Below, piece by piece: positions 1 through 11,989 of a DNA stretch of 64,000 nucleotides. Positions within the stretch are counted from its first letter, which is position 1, and each line of letters starts with the position of its first letter. Below the pieces are notes generated by a model. That model searched no databases, had not been told where the DNA came from, and saw nothing but the letters and a program-made list of their open reading frames with translations. The DNA lies in assembly GCA_026261815.1 (NCBI GenBank), contig JAMPIT010000437.1, positions 7,568,501 to 7,632,500 on the forward strand, in the 5' to 3' direction. Made by a program: the position numbers and the translations under genes. Source of the DNA: Monarcha castaneiventris obscurior (lineage: Eukaryota > Chordata > Aves > Passeriformes > Monarchidae).

Positions 1-1220
1 AGCTCTGAGACAGTTTATTCCAGATGTGGTGTTTGGAGGATTTTACATTTGGGGTTTTTTTGGGGTTTTTTCCCCTCCTGTTAAGGGCAATGGATTAATT
101 CACTGAATATCTATACAGTTCTGTATTTTTCTTAAATGAATCCAAATTCAGGCTTGCCAGGACTGAGGTTTGCATTTGTTTATGCATATTATCAAGCATT
201 AGATAAAAGGACACTTATTCACTCTGCCACCACCAATAGCATGGTTTAAGGGGGAAGGAAGAGAGCTCCCAGGATATACGAGGAATGTATGAAGATCTGA
301 ATCACATAGATTTTCAACCATAATTTATTTTCTATTTAAAGACAAATAGAAGGTAAAGGAAAACATAATACAGCCCTTGTTGAGATAGAAAATGGTAATT
401 AAACCAGTGAATGTCTGCATGATGGGATATCTTTTAAAGGAACTATTCCTTGATTGTTACACATTCTGATTTTTAAAAAAAGGTGAGGAGTCTAGGACCT
501 CAGCAACCTGAATCTGTGTAAGTGCTGTATGCCAAACTGCCCTTTGTGCCTTTCTGCAAATTATGTGTGTCCTCCTTGTGTCCAGTAATTTTGCTGATGT
601 CTAGGTTCAAGGAATCCAAACTCTTAAGCATGAAGTTGCAGGATGCACAAGTTGTTGATATTCACTATCACATCAAAGAATGTCAGGATGCACTGACCTT
701 GAAAAAATGTTTTGCAGTGTAACCAAGTGCTGTGTGGCACATGCAGGTTTTTGTTTCTGCACAAAATCTGTTTGTGTGTGATTAATGACTTCTGTCTGCA
801 CTGTATGTACAGCAGCACAACCAAGAGATGCACTGGGAGAGGCCCATCATTCCCTGAAGACATTTCATCACAATTAAATGCATTTTAAGTTATTATGCAG
901 CTTTTTTTATGGTTTTTATTGATATGAGCATACAAATATTTATTGCTTTCATGCAGGTTTCCTCCATATCCCTCACCATCCTAACTCACAAACATATGGG
1001 TACATTTGTAGTCACAGTAAAACTGAAGTTGAACACCAAACCAGTAAGAGTAATACACACGAATAACATAATGTATACAAGCATTCTAAATTCTCTGGGA
1101 GTGAATAGTTATCTGTGAAAGCTAAAATGCACCAAATTCACTTTTTGTATCATTATTTTGAAATTTAGTATTTGTGTGTGTGTAGGGGAGGATAGTTTTG
1201 CAGAAGACAACTATTATCAA
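1..1220. other. AT-rich sequence, nothing recognised
   Basis: T- and G-rich start (runs of T separated by GGGG near 50-75), then ordinary AT-rich sequence. The few open frames are under 80 codons, overlap on both strands and resemble no family I know. A short TG run lies near 1171-1182. Confidence 0.6.
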
Positions 1221-1224
1221 GGTG

Positions 1225-1420
1225 CTGAAATTAATTGGCTGCTTTAATTGAGGTAGATTACTAGCTAATGCTTTCTTGAATACAGTAATTCTCCTATTAA
1301 ATTATCTTTGAATAATTACCTGAAATTTCTCAGCTGCAGGGACTGATGGCTATTTAATTGCACAGTGATGTTGCTATATAATTACTTAACAAGGTGTCCT
1401 TTAATAGTTTAATTCCCCTT
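1225..1420. promoter_or_regulatory. Candidate CNE with a TAAT homeodomain cluster
   Basis: About eight TAAT or TAATT cores lie within roughly 190 bases (for example near 1232, 1245, 1266, 1285, 1313, 1355, 1380 and 1401), some in the TAATTG or TAATTAC context favoured by homeodomain proteins. A CAGCTG E-box lies near 1331. Such clustering is typical of developmental enhancers but can also arise by chance in AT-rich DNA. Conservation was not tested. Confidence 0.3.
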
Positions 1421-2230
1421 TCCCAAGGAAAAAAACCTGTAAGTATGACTTCTATTTTTAAGTGCTGTGATTTTTTTTTTTCAGATAACTTTGTTTCTGA
1501 AACAGTAAAAAAAAACCTATTTGTTGACTTGCTTTTGAATGTAAGTCTTTTGATTGTTCAAGCATAGATTCAGAAGAGTTTTGGAAACAAAAAAAAGAAT
1601 TGGTCAGGCATTCCATTAGCTTCATTACATAGATTTTGTGGTTTGTGATTTGGTTTACAGTGTACTTTGAACGAGACATTAGTCAGGTCTGATATGCAAA
1701 GACATAATTATGTGTGTGTTGTGTTTTGTGGGCTGGGAGCTGTCTGGTTAATGGGACCTCCTGTGCTGAAGCAGGGCAGACTGACCAGGAATTTTAAACC
1801 TGTATTTATTCCTCCTGTGCACAGAGGGTGAGGAGATTGTCTGCTTGCTGTGGGTTCCTATCAGCTGGAAAGAGAGCACTGAAAACAGCTGTTTCATGAA
1901 GATGGTGAAACAAAAGGTTGGACTGTTCAGAGATCAAAAGGAAAAAGGCTCAGGATCATGCCACAGGGTACAAATTTCCTCAGTAGTTCAAGGACAGACT
2001 GTTTTTTGATGACAAGAAATACCCTACACTGAACAATGCAAAACTTAACTTCTGTAAAGGAGCTTGTTGATAGGTCAAAACAAGACTGGAACTGTGAAGC
2101 TGAATAGGGCATTCTGGAAAATTGAAGAGAGGCATGGTAGGATCATTTTATTTCTTTAGTTACATAAACATTTTAATCTATATCTGCTGAACATACACCT
2201 TACCCACAACATTATATTCTGACCTTTGAA
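1421..2230. other. Unique-looking sequence, nothing recognised
   Basis: Contains short poly-T and poly-A runs near 1470-1515 and a slightly GC-richer stretch at about 1735-1900. Open frames are short and not protein-like. No repeat recognised. Confidence 0.55.
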
Positions 2231-2233
2231 GAG

Positions 2234-2269
2234 AATCACAGAATAGTTAGGGTTGGAAGGGATGTGATG
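2234..2269 (-). mobile_element. CR1 LINE 3'-end remnant
   Basis: The plus strand reads AATCACAGAATAGTTAGGGT followed by TGGAAGGGATGTGATG. This is the reverse complement of the avian CR1 3' tail, which runs 'CCCTTCCAACCC...CATTCTGTGATT'. Only about 36 bases are recognisable, so this is a 5'-truncated, diverged, non-functional copy. The family assignment rests on recognising the tail; the subfamily cannot be given. Confidence 0.75.
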
Positions 2270-2894
2270 CTTGTAAAATGTGAGGGCTTTAAATTTCCTT
2301 TTTAAAACAGAATTACAGGCACACAGGGGTTACTGATCAGTTTGAGTTTCACACTGCTTCCATGCTGATCCACAGAAGGTTTGATCTATGAGCATCTCCA
2401 CCTGCGAGGCTGGCTCTGCTCTCCAGAGGCTTGGGATTTTGATTTCTAACATGCCAAGTTCTATCCTGAATAGCCTTGAACATATATGGCAGTCTTTTAC
2501 AATGAGCCTGGTGCAGAGCACGGACAAAATCAAAATGTATGTCACTAATGCACATTTCTGAACCTCTTTGAGGAAGAGTTCCAAACCCCCTATTTGTCTA
2601 TGCCACTTTAAAACCAGAAGGGGATGATGAATCCAGTATTATAGAAATCGTCTCTGTCCACAGGGATATTTTTTAGACAAATCTCCAAAGGATAAAGCAG
2701 AAGAATGGCTTTACTGGATCAGAGCAAAGACACACATAGCTCAAGCTGTCAGGAATGAAGGCATCAGTGCTACATGTTGTTATTTCATGAACATGCTATC
2801 CTTGATTCATACCATCTCCACTTTTAGCAGAGTGGAATAAGAAAGGATTTTTTTTTTTTTTTTAATTTCCATTGATTTTGCAAGCCTGATAAGA
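2270..2894. other. Unique-looking sequence with a T16 run
   Basis: Two overlapping minus-strand open frames (84 and 68 codons, about 2330-2584) share the same bases in different frames and show no recognisable domain. A homopolymer of 16 T lies at 2848-2863. Confidence 0.55.
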
Positions 2895-3110
2895 GATATT
2901 AATTGCCTGATATTCAGAGGTGTTAAATTTCACAAGATGGCCAGAAAATCAGGCATTAAATTTAGATTTTTAATTAGAATAAACTGTAGAGCTGTTGACT
3001 GGATGGAGTTTTTGTCAATTTGCATATATAAGGCTGAAAATTGCCTGACAATTTTGTAATATTTTCCTTAATGCTTTAATCAGGGAGTGGCAAACCCAAT
3101 AATAGAAATA
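2895..3110. promoter_or_regulatory. Candidate CNE with octamer-TATA composite
   Basis: The segment holds several TAAT cores (TTAATTGCC near 2900, TTAATTAGAA near 2970) and a POU octamer ATTTGCAT at 3018-3025 that runs directly into a TATA-like TATATAAGG ending at 3031. The composite could serve as an enhancer POU site or as part of a cryptic promoter. No CpG island or open frame supports a promoter. Conservation was not tested. Confidence 0.3.
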
Positions 3111-5325
3111 AAATGGCTTAGTCCTTGTTTCCTCTGAGCATAAATCTTCTCCTTTTCTTCCTCTATTTCCTTAGATGCTTATATCAGCAAGACAATTTTT
3201 TTCCTTGGCTACGAGGAGGCTTGGGCCTTTATCTCATTTGATCTAAGAAACAAACAAAAATATTGTAGTCTTTGCAGAGTGCCCCTAATAACTTCCACCA
3301 GGGAAGAGTGGTCCAGGCTATGTGTGGGACTGAAAAACTTCACAGAACTGAATATGAGCAGAGCTCTTGGCCACTGCTCTCTTACTATCATTGGTCCTCT
3401 TTCACCCAGAGCAATCAGGCTGGACTGCTCATATTTTCATTAAATGTTTGTAATGATATGGGAACATAAACATTTTATGTTTGTACTATGCTGTATCCAG
3501 AGATCAGAAATTATGACTGGAGTTCAGCTGCGCTAGGTCCTGTCCCGGGCTTTTTGTTACAGTCCCAGAGGGAAAATACTCCCATTGTGAAGCTCCTTGA
3601 GCCTGCTGGGGGAAGGTGGTGTGAAGGGTATGTGGTGTGATGTGTTACAAAAGATTAAGGGACATTCACCTCCACAGGACATTTCCAAGTCTCCCAGAAG
3701 TTTGTAATGCTGTTCTCTGTTTCTCTTGCTTTCTTGTTCTTTGTTTTTTCCTGTTTTCATTCTTCTTTCCTTTGACCTCTGCTTGTTCCTCATCTCTTTC
3801 TCCCTCGATGTAAACCCTCCCTTTTCATTCCTCTCTCCCTACTTTATTCCTCCCCTCACTCATTCTCTTCAGCATTGCAGCAATGGTAGTCAAAAGAAGA
3901 AAGGCACAGAATTATCTGTTACTAAATGGGTGGTGCTGATGGAAAATTAGGGAGGAGGAAAAGAGGAATTAATTATCCATAATGTAAGGGTTAAGAAATA
4001 AGATTTTCCCAACTAACACTAATATCTGAAGAAATCCTAAATTTATGAGAAACATCCCTTCTTCCTTCATCAGAAGCCTCTATAGCTGTACTCTTAGAAA
4101 AGGAAAGAGAGGGTCAAACCTTATGTTTTATCCCTGCTTTCTGTAAGTAACCTGCAAAGAGATTTTTTTTCTAAGGGTTGCAGAGCATCTGCTGCTCCAA
4201 TTTCACTGGTTCTTAGGAAGGATGAGGTATAATTGTAATCTGTTACTTTGAGATCCTTCTGTGAGAGACATGAAAAAAGTACAAGGTGTTAACTGCTAGA
4301 AGGCAGTGCATGTAACCAGAGGGGATCCTAACTAGAGGATCCCCCCCATTAATTTTTGTTTTGTTTATTTTAAAAAGGTATGAGGCTGATATGGAGAATA
4401 TGCCAAGTCAACTGGATGAGTCAGCACAGGCAGCTCAATGTGAGTGAGTTTGGTTTTTTTAAAATAAAAACATTCACACTCCAAGTCAATTTATCACAGT
4501 ATTACCTTCAATTACAAAACCAGAAAAGTGCTACTAACATTTTCTTAGGTTTTTTATTGAAAATGTGGCCTCATGTGCACCTAGTGAAGGAGTGGACAGT
4601 TAAGGTGTTCTGTTTGTGATTGTTTGCCCTAAAAAAGTGAAAAAGAAACTGGCCTCTACATGTTAATTTTTTCTGTGCTGTCCTTGAGCAAAAACTAATA
4701 ACACATATTTACACTACAGAGTATCTGCCCAGATTTTTTTCTTATGAAAACTTCACAGCAGTGATAACCAAAAGCACTTCCCCTTGCAAATACATTTTTC
4801 AAATCTGTCTACATTGGCCTGAAGTCTTGCTGACCACTCAACAGTACAAATAGCATTTTTGAAAACCAATTCTTTTCTTCTCTGAAGTGGAAGCACATCA
4901 AACATTGTGTCAGTACATACGAGCAGACACTTTTTTGTGGGCATTTTTGCTTTATATTTATAAATTAGGCAAAAGGCTAATAATGTCCAAATAACCTACT
5001 GTAAGATACAAAAGGCAAATCCAATTGCAGAGTCATTTTACTTGAAGAGATATGCAAGATGATAAGCAAATGGTTAGACCTTTTCTAACCCCATGCAATG
5101 CTTGGGACTGAAGAGTGATTTTCTGAAATCTGAGAGGGAAGTTGACATGAAGTTGGTGTCAGTGGCATAATATTGAACAGTTCAACATTATCTCATATAC
5201 AAAAGCAACTAGAGGAAAAAGTTGTAGTCTTCCTTCTGGTGTTTTGCTGCTACAAATGTGAGATTTGTTCAAGTACAGAATTAAGCAGCAATGTTTGGGT
5301 TCTGTTTGGTGCATTTTTTGTTAGG
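3111..5325. other. Unique-looking sequence, mostly empty
   Basis: Apart from the pyrimidine-rich tract at 3715-3870, I see no gene, repeat or regulatory signature. Open frames are all under 80 codons and are not protein-like. Confidence 0.55.
3715..3870 (+). repeat. Polypyrimidine-rich tract
   Basis: About 155 bases are strongly biased to C and T on the plus strand. Overlapping open frames on both strands here (rich in S/F/L/P on plus, K/R/E on minus) are explained by this bias. This is a low-complexity tract rather than a perfect microsatellite. Confidence 0.7.
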
Positions 5326-5329
5326 AATG

Positions 5330-6240
5330 TGGATAAGGAGTCATCCTGAGGCTGCTGGGAACTGTGGGGGACCAGGGAGGGGAGGAATTGAGCTGCTCTC
5401 AGACACTGCCAGCAATGGGAATTGCAAACAGATCATACAGCTCTGCCCACAAATGCCTGTGACAAGCACAGTTTGGTGAATAGTGGAATCCAGGCCTGTT
5501 TCCTTAGCCTTCTGTTAGGAATGTGCATGATTTTGGTTTGGAATTGCATCCCCAATGGATAGATTTAAGAAAAACAGTACTTGTGCAGTTTTGGTTGTTT
5601 TTCACAATTTTTATCTTTCTCTATGCCTCAGAAGTGAGAAGAGCAAAGAAGCTATTTTTTCACTTAACGGTTGTAAGAAAAGTTGTATGTCAACATGAAT
5701 ATTTAATGCTTTTTCAGAATTGTAGCCATACTGTTGGGTTTGTTTGGGGTTTTTTTAAATACAATTTTCTAAAGGTAGAAAATCCAAATATGTTGAGAAA
5801 CTATGAATTTTAAACATTTAGTAGATTTTAATTTGTTTTAGTAGGTCACTTTTTCTGTTGGAGGAATTGTGAAGGAGACAGCAGTGAGTGTCGAAAGTTT
5901 TGCCTCTTTTTGTAATTTTGTGATTTGCTTTCAGAGGATGGGATAAGGTAAGTCCTGTGGGAAGGATGAGGGACAGCAATTTCTCTGGTGAGCTACAGAC
6001 TCGAGGAGTAGGAGATCCCAAAGATTGCAGGAGGGAACAGCAGAGATCAGCATTGTAGAACCAAAATCCTGCAGCTTGCCCAGAGGCTGCCAGGTGGCAG
6101 GGGAGGAGCAGCAGCATTCAGTGATGCCTTCAAGGCAATAGGAGGAAGAATTTACAGGGGACTTGGCAAAGTTGAAAATCCAAGCCCCTGAGTCTGTGGG
6201 AACTGGGTGTGGTGGCAAGGTCCTCATGAGGAAAGACACA
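5330..6240. other. GC-richer patches, unclassified
   Basis: Two purine-rich, GC-richer patches (about 5330-5480 and 5930-6240) stand out from the AT-rich surroundings. Minus-strand frames of 99 and 102 codons overlap each other in different frames at 5818-6239, which is what composition produces. Their translations show no family signature. An old interspersed repeat is possible but I cannot classify it. Confidence 0.4.
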
Positions 6241-6589
6241 AGTGGGCATATGGTTAGGGTTGTATGTGACTCATCTTTATTTCAGTTTTTTTCACTGTTA
6301 CTGGTATTAAAAGAAACATTATAATAAGAAGAAAATAAAAAGACCGATACCAGATTAGTCAAGAGTTGCCCAGATAAAGCCATATAAGCATAGACATAAG
6401 TTTGTTTCAGTGGAAGGTGGTGCTAAGTTTGTACATGTGAAGAGTGCCTTTCCATGCTTCCTATATTTCATTTTCTTTAACCTCATCACTTAATTTCATT
6501 ATTACATGCTTTTTTTGATAAGTTATCTCTAGTGTCTATCTTCAGTTGCCTGATGCATATTTTAATCACAGAATAGAAACAAAGTTCTC

Positions 6590-7180
6590 AGACGTCAATT
6601 ATCAGACAAAGATCTCCACCTTTCCCTGTGACATGTGGGAATCCAGAGTGCAGGGAATATTTCTCTGCCTGTTTTGGAGAGAAAAACCCCCCTGGACAGC
6701 GTGGTTTTTGACCTTTATCCATGGAGATCCCTTCTGGGTGTTTGTCTCTCTGACAGGGATATTCCCAATCATGTACAAATCCCTGTGCAGTGCTGCATGC
6801 TGGGTTTGGGCTCTCCTTGCCACACTCAGCTCTGCTGCGAGGATTCATCCAGGGACCTGCACTCCTGGGGAGCTTCTTGGAGAAAAGGTCTCTGCTGGGT
6901 CTCTACTGACACCCCTCAGAGCTTTTGCCTCCCCAGGCAGCCCCACAGCACACTGATGGTTAATAGCACCTGGGATGCTGGAGCAGGAGATGGCCCTTAC
7001 CGCAGTCCATGACAAAATGTAGACCCCCATTTGTAACACAGAGAGCGAAGCAGGGACAAATCAATGAGTTCAGTCCATGGGACTCAGCAGGTGTGAGAGG
7101 GTTTCTGTCCAAAGGATGTGTACATTTTTGTTTCTTGTGTAAATTAACACAAAAATAGGGAAAGATACTGAGACATGAGG
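6590..7180. repeat. Candidate diverged interspersed repeat
   Basis: A roughly 500-base island of higher GC with fairly sharp edges in AT-rich DNA. Three or more open frames of 64-136 codons overlap on both strands (for example 6546-6956 and 6635-7012 on plus, 6588-6848 on minus), which argues for composition rather than a gene. Texture and length would suit an old solitary LTR, but I see no clear TG...CA ends, target-site duplication or poly-A signal that would prove it. Confidence 0.25.
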
Positions 7181-9585
7181 TCACTGGGTGAAGGAGAAGT
7201 TTTTCAGTTCAAGTTGGCAAAATGATTTTTTTATCATAAAGCATAGGAAGTATCATTATTCATAGAAATTAAAATTCCTTACGCTGAAGCAAGGTAGCTG
7301 TATCCTCTTCAGCCTCATTTCTTGTCACTCCCTGGATTTTGACCAGCTGAGTTGTATACCCAGTTCCTGTTTGTATCTGGTTCCTGATTATTCTGGTAAT
7401 CTTGAGTGATCAAGATGTGTAAGATGGTCAATATGCCAAGTATAGCATTCTTCAATATGCCAAATATAGCATTATGGAAATTAAATTTTAGCAATGGATG
7501 CATTAATCAAACAACTTTAGAATTTTTTGCAAGAATTTCTTTTTGATACTTTGTTTATAAGGATACAGTTTTGGATATGTTTTAGAGTAGCTAGAATTGA
7601 GACAGGCTCTCTTTTTGTGTGGAAAGATTGTCTTTTTCTTTCTACTCTGAGTGGAGAGTTAGTACTTGTTTCCCTGGTACTTCTTGGGATGATGGGAAGC
7701 CAAATTTTGGATGTGTGAAAGGCTCACGATTAAACATCTTATATTACCCCTGCAACCACCATGTTCAGACATTACAGCAATTACATCTAATGTCAAATTT
7801 GAAGATTTGCACATATTCTTTTACTAAAAGCCATGTTAGCAAGATTGCTCTATCTTTAGATCAGGACCTCAGTAGAAGGATAAATCTTGGAATAAAATTA
7901 GCATTGTAAATTATATTATTTGGATCAAACATCCTGGGTTGAACTCAAGTCCTTTTGACAACACAGGTTGAACTAGGTCTTCATAAAAATCAGTTTTTAT
8001 GCATCTTTAGTCTTCAAATAGCCTTAAGACATAAATGTCAGAATAGTTTTCTTTAATGATAATAAAATCAGTTTTGCTAGGTTTGTATACAAACTTGTCT
8101 CATCATTATTGCGTATGTGGAATAATATCAAAGTTACCTTGCCATGAATATGGCTTATGGCCCTGGCATTCACAGGGGAATTGGATCTGTAGGTCCTGAA
8201 GGTCTATAAACTTACAGCAATAGTTGGATATGACAGTTGTTTAACTCTGAATAGGATTTTTAGCACATTGGGCAATTAGGTATTTGTGTGCAGCAGGTAT
8301 GGGCTCAACTGCTTGTGTAATTTCTATGAATAGCAGGTTGCACTCATAAGTACATCATTAATTAGCTGCTTGTGCTATTAACTGTTGTGGAGGTACAGCT
8401 ACACTAGTTTGCTTTTTCAGGAGAGACTGAAAAGATCACTCTTTTTCTTCTGTGAGAAATTGTTAATGCTTGTCAAATGCATGGGTAGAAAAAGAATAAA
8501 CAAAAAAAAATGGCACTCTTTAAAGTGTGATCCATACAAAGCTGTCTTCATAAGCCAGTAGGTGCTGTTTTAAAACTACTACCTAATTGCAAAATGCCCA
8601 AGAGTCATTTTTATTCAGCTTCGTGCTGACCTGTAAATCCAGACAATGCTCTCATTTGCAGCTTTAGCTCAGGTGTTTGAACCTCAGTAGTGGTTTTCTG
8701 TACAACTCTATATCACCAGCTTGGTCTCACAGGGTTTGGTTTTTAATTGCGAAGGAGACTGGAGCCCAAGAGATGAAGTCAGTGCAAGTTTTTCCTTGCC
8801 CACACTGGGCTTTGGATCTGGCTCATCAATCCCTGCAAAGGGGCAGGTTATTTGCACAACAGTTGTAGAGGCCCTTCCCTAAGAATGAATAAACCATTTA
8901 TAATTGTGTTTTGTAAAGTGCACAGTCGCCATAAATGGGATGAGAATTTTTTTCCCCCCTGAATTGGGCTCTTTGTACTGAAATGTGTAGTTAGCACAAA
9001 TATTCATCCTGCTCTGCTGTAGAAGCTGAAAGGGCCCAGAGGAAGCTTGAAAGTGCAAGTCACACTGACATTTCACTCATCAGTCCTTTGCCCTGATATT
9101 GTAACATCACTGCTCCTCAGCAAAGGCATAAGTGGGGAACATATCCAACTAATAGGAGAAAAGTTTAACTCTTCATGAGTGGTAAAATTCAGGGTTGAAA
9201 CGGTGATGTTAATGTAATTCCCTGTTTCATTTTATAATTGTGAGGTTCAGGAGCAGGAACCACACACAGTTCTGAAGAGAAAAGATGTGTGTAGACTGCT
9301 TATTTGTTGAAAACCTACAGTGAGTGCTACAGTACTTAGAAGGGAACTGTAATTGCTCTAAGCTTTTCCTCTTCTGGGGTGTATAGGACTCTGATCTTCA
9401 TAATCCTGGGTATTGAGAAACTGAATAACAGTCGTCTTGTTTAAAGTGAAAAACATCAATTGCATCTCTCCTCCCCGACTCTTACCCGGCAGTAGTGCCT
9501 TGAAAAGCAATTTTTCTCCAGAAGCACTGACACATTAGTGTCCTTAAAAATTAAGGTGTTACTTTAGTCCTCCACATTCTGAAAG
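7181..9585. other. Unique-looking sequence, nothing recognised
   Basis: AT-rich sequence with only short open frames. It includes the small tandem duplication at 7428-7475, listed separately. No repeat or RNA gene seen. Confidence 0.55.
7428..7475. repeat. Two-copy 24-bp tandem duplication
   Basis: Two adjacent 24-base units, 7428-7451 and 7452-7475, match at 22 of 24 positions (core TCAATATGCCAA.TATAGCAT). This is a local duplication; no function is implied. Confidence 0.9.
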
Positions 9586-9589
9586 CAAA

Positions 9590-10870
9590 TCAACAACAAT
9601 ACTCTTTATTTGCATATCTTATACGAACATCAAAAATAAAAGGCTGCACTAAGAATGAGGTTTGTATATTTTAGATAAAAAGATGTACTTTTTGTATGTG
9701 ACATTTGTGGTGGAATGCTGCTCTGATCAGAATAACTTCAGCATTTAGGTAGCTGTAATAATCATCATCTCAATGAAAATATGCATACTCCTGATTGGTA
9801 ATACTTCTATTTTTCTAGCCAGGATCTCACTACATATTTTATATCAATGTCTCTCCATTGGTATTTTCCTTCAAAGTCACATTAGAAATGACAGAAAAAA
9901 ATACTCGTACACATGCTTTAGAGTACCAGAAACAAACAAATAAAGCCCCCCAAGTAATTGTCAGCCCATGTCAGCAATTCAGTTATTAGGATCACATAAA
10001 CCCATGTCTTATATATTCCACCCAGAATTGTTTTAAGGTCCTTGTATGCATAGAATTTTGAAATATATTATTTGAATATAAAAGTAGATTATGTATTTCC
10101 CCTGTGGCTGGCCAAATGTCTTTCCAACAAAGGGTAAAATAAGAAGGCTATTTTTTTGTGTAAAAGAGTGATCTTTTTAGTCATGCTTGATTGCTTTTTC
10201 AGGACTGTCTCCATTTATAATGAGATATTCTTGGACTCATTTGAACCAGAAAGTTTAGTAAAATTGTTACATTTTTTACATAAAATACCTTGAATTACTT
10301 AAACTGTCTCAAATTCAGTATTTTTGAAATATATGTGATATATATTGGATTTTTTGCTTCACAGGCTGAACATGACAAAAAAATGGAAATATATTTAGCA
10401 TATTTACAAGAAATATTTGTTTTAATCTTTCATACTTGTCAGCACTTCACACTAATTTAGTCTTATCTGCTGCGAAGGAGTTACACAGTAAGGGATGCAC
10501 TTGTTATTCAAATCCCTATTAATGTTTCATATCATAGTTTGGCAAGAAAGCTGTGACTCTATTGGGCTATGATACAGGAAAGTTTTAATTATCTGTAATT
10601 TTCAGAAAACTTGGCCTAGGACGTCTGTGCTGAGAACAATGATGTGAATTTACTTTTATCAGCAGTTTAAAATTACATTATAAAATGTGTTCTGTGATAC
10701 TGTTCTTATGAGATCTGATGTGCAACGAAATGTGCAGAGCTTGAGCAGAAAATGCACTTTTATTATAATCACAGTGCCCAGATAAAATTGCAGGTGTGCA
10801 ATGCTTTCGAAATACTTATTTGCAGGTAAAGATAAATTTCACATTACCTAAGTTTGTGTTTTAATATTGG
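9590..10870. promoter_or_regulatory. Candidate CNE region
   Basis: A POU octamer ATTTGCAT at 9608-9615 is followed by a CpG-containing ATACGAACATC. Isolated CpGs (CAACGAAATG, TTTCGAAATA) are kept in the part at about 10560-10860, together with GATAA and TAAT motifs. There are no open frames over 60 codons and no repeats. The boundaries are loose; the 10560-10860 core and the segment near 9600 are the parts I would test first. Confidence 0.3.
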
Positions 10871-11334
10871 AATCTACACAACCATCCTTCCATGCTTAGC
10901 TTGAGTCTAGCACTTGCATTGCTCTATATTTAATGTTTCCAGTGCATTTTGTAAAATATTTCATTGTAATTTTAACTGATTTTACTTAAGCAGCTCTGTA
11001 CTTTACAGGTAAAAAAAATCTCTATCAGTTGTAGATCAAGTAGCAAAACCCTGCAACAATTCCTTTTCAAGGGAACAAGTTGTGGTTCAAAATTTTATTT
11101 TACAGTACTTTTATCTTCAGGCACTATGTGAAGCAGCTCTTTTACTTCTGAACCCACAGCAAAAGCCTGTGTCTCGTCTCTCCTGTAATTGTCCATTCTT
11201 TTTATAAGATTTATTTTTGCCTGTGGTGCTGAACTGAAAAAGTCACCCAGCTAAAATGTAGTTACTTCATTTCCAAGTAAAAACAATGGTGTTTTCATGT
11301 CCATACTTATTATTATTCTGAGAATGTACTAATT
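10871..11334. other. AT-rich sequence, nothing recognised
   Basis: No repeat, motif cluster or coding signal stands out. Confidence 0.5.
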
Positions 11335-11700
11335 TGTTACATCCAAGATGACGGTTAGCTTGGTCCATGAAAGGGGCACTGTGCCAACGACTGCAGTTCA
11401 GTAAAAGGGCTTCTTTCATGGCAAGTGCTGGGACAGAAAGTAGCCCACAGTGCGTGTGGGTATGGGCAGGCAGGCTGCCAGCAGAGTCATCCTGGTATCG
11501 AGCTTTGCTGTGTCGGGCTCTGAATGAAGCTCCAACTATGATTTCACTAAATGTCGGCATGGGCAGCCAAATTTTCGAGCCACCAGTGCTCTAAGGAGCA
11601 ACTGATAAATGTTTTATCCCTGCGGGCTGTAGTTGATGTTGCACAAGGATTTTGCATGTGCTCAATGCATTATCATTCTTGGCATTAAGCTTAGATAATT
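11335..11700. promoter_or_regulatory. Candidate CNE with retained CpGs
   Basis: Eight CpGs fall between about 11350 and 11630, far more than in neighbouring kilobases, without reaching CpG-island density. The segment also includes balanced, non-repetitive sequence and TTTTGCATGTGC near 11652. A 97-codon minus frame (11267-11560) and a 75-codon plus frame (11367-11594) overlap and appear to be by-products of GC content. CpG retention outside islands is common in constrained non-coding elements. Confidence 0.4.
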
Positions 11701-11989
11701 GTCTACTTATATTGAGCCTGTAATAGCAAAATACAAGTGAAGAGGCATGTTTTACAAAGTAAAACTATGAAATAGGTTTAGCTATATTACTATGGATTTT
11801 TTTTGTTCTATCCTACTAAATTTGAATGAGAATGAAGTATGATTCTATACCTTAATGCTGCTCAAACCAGGGTGGTCTCATAATTTTGTTTTACATGCAT
11901 GACATTGCTTAAGGTCATTAGTTGTAAATCTTAGTATAAAAAGACTGAAAATATATTCAGTACTTTGTAGTTACCGAATACATATTTAA
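11701..11989. other. AT-rich sequence, nothing recognised
   Basis: Low-GC sequence joining two candidate CNEs. No individual feature supported. Confidence 0.45.

Noticed and set aside
3726..3950. Plus-strand frame with a secretory-looking hydrophobic start
   Set aside because: Hydrophobicity follows from the polypyrimidine tract (TTT, CTC, TTC codons), and the reverse strand is equally open.
6546..7012. Plus-strand frames of 136 and 125 codons
   Set aside because: They overlap each other in different frames and also overlap minus-strand frames in a GC-rich patch, so composition is enough to explain them.
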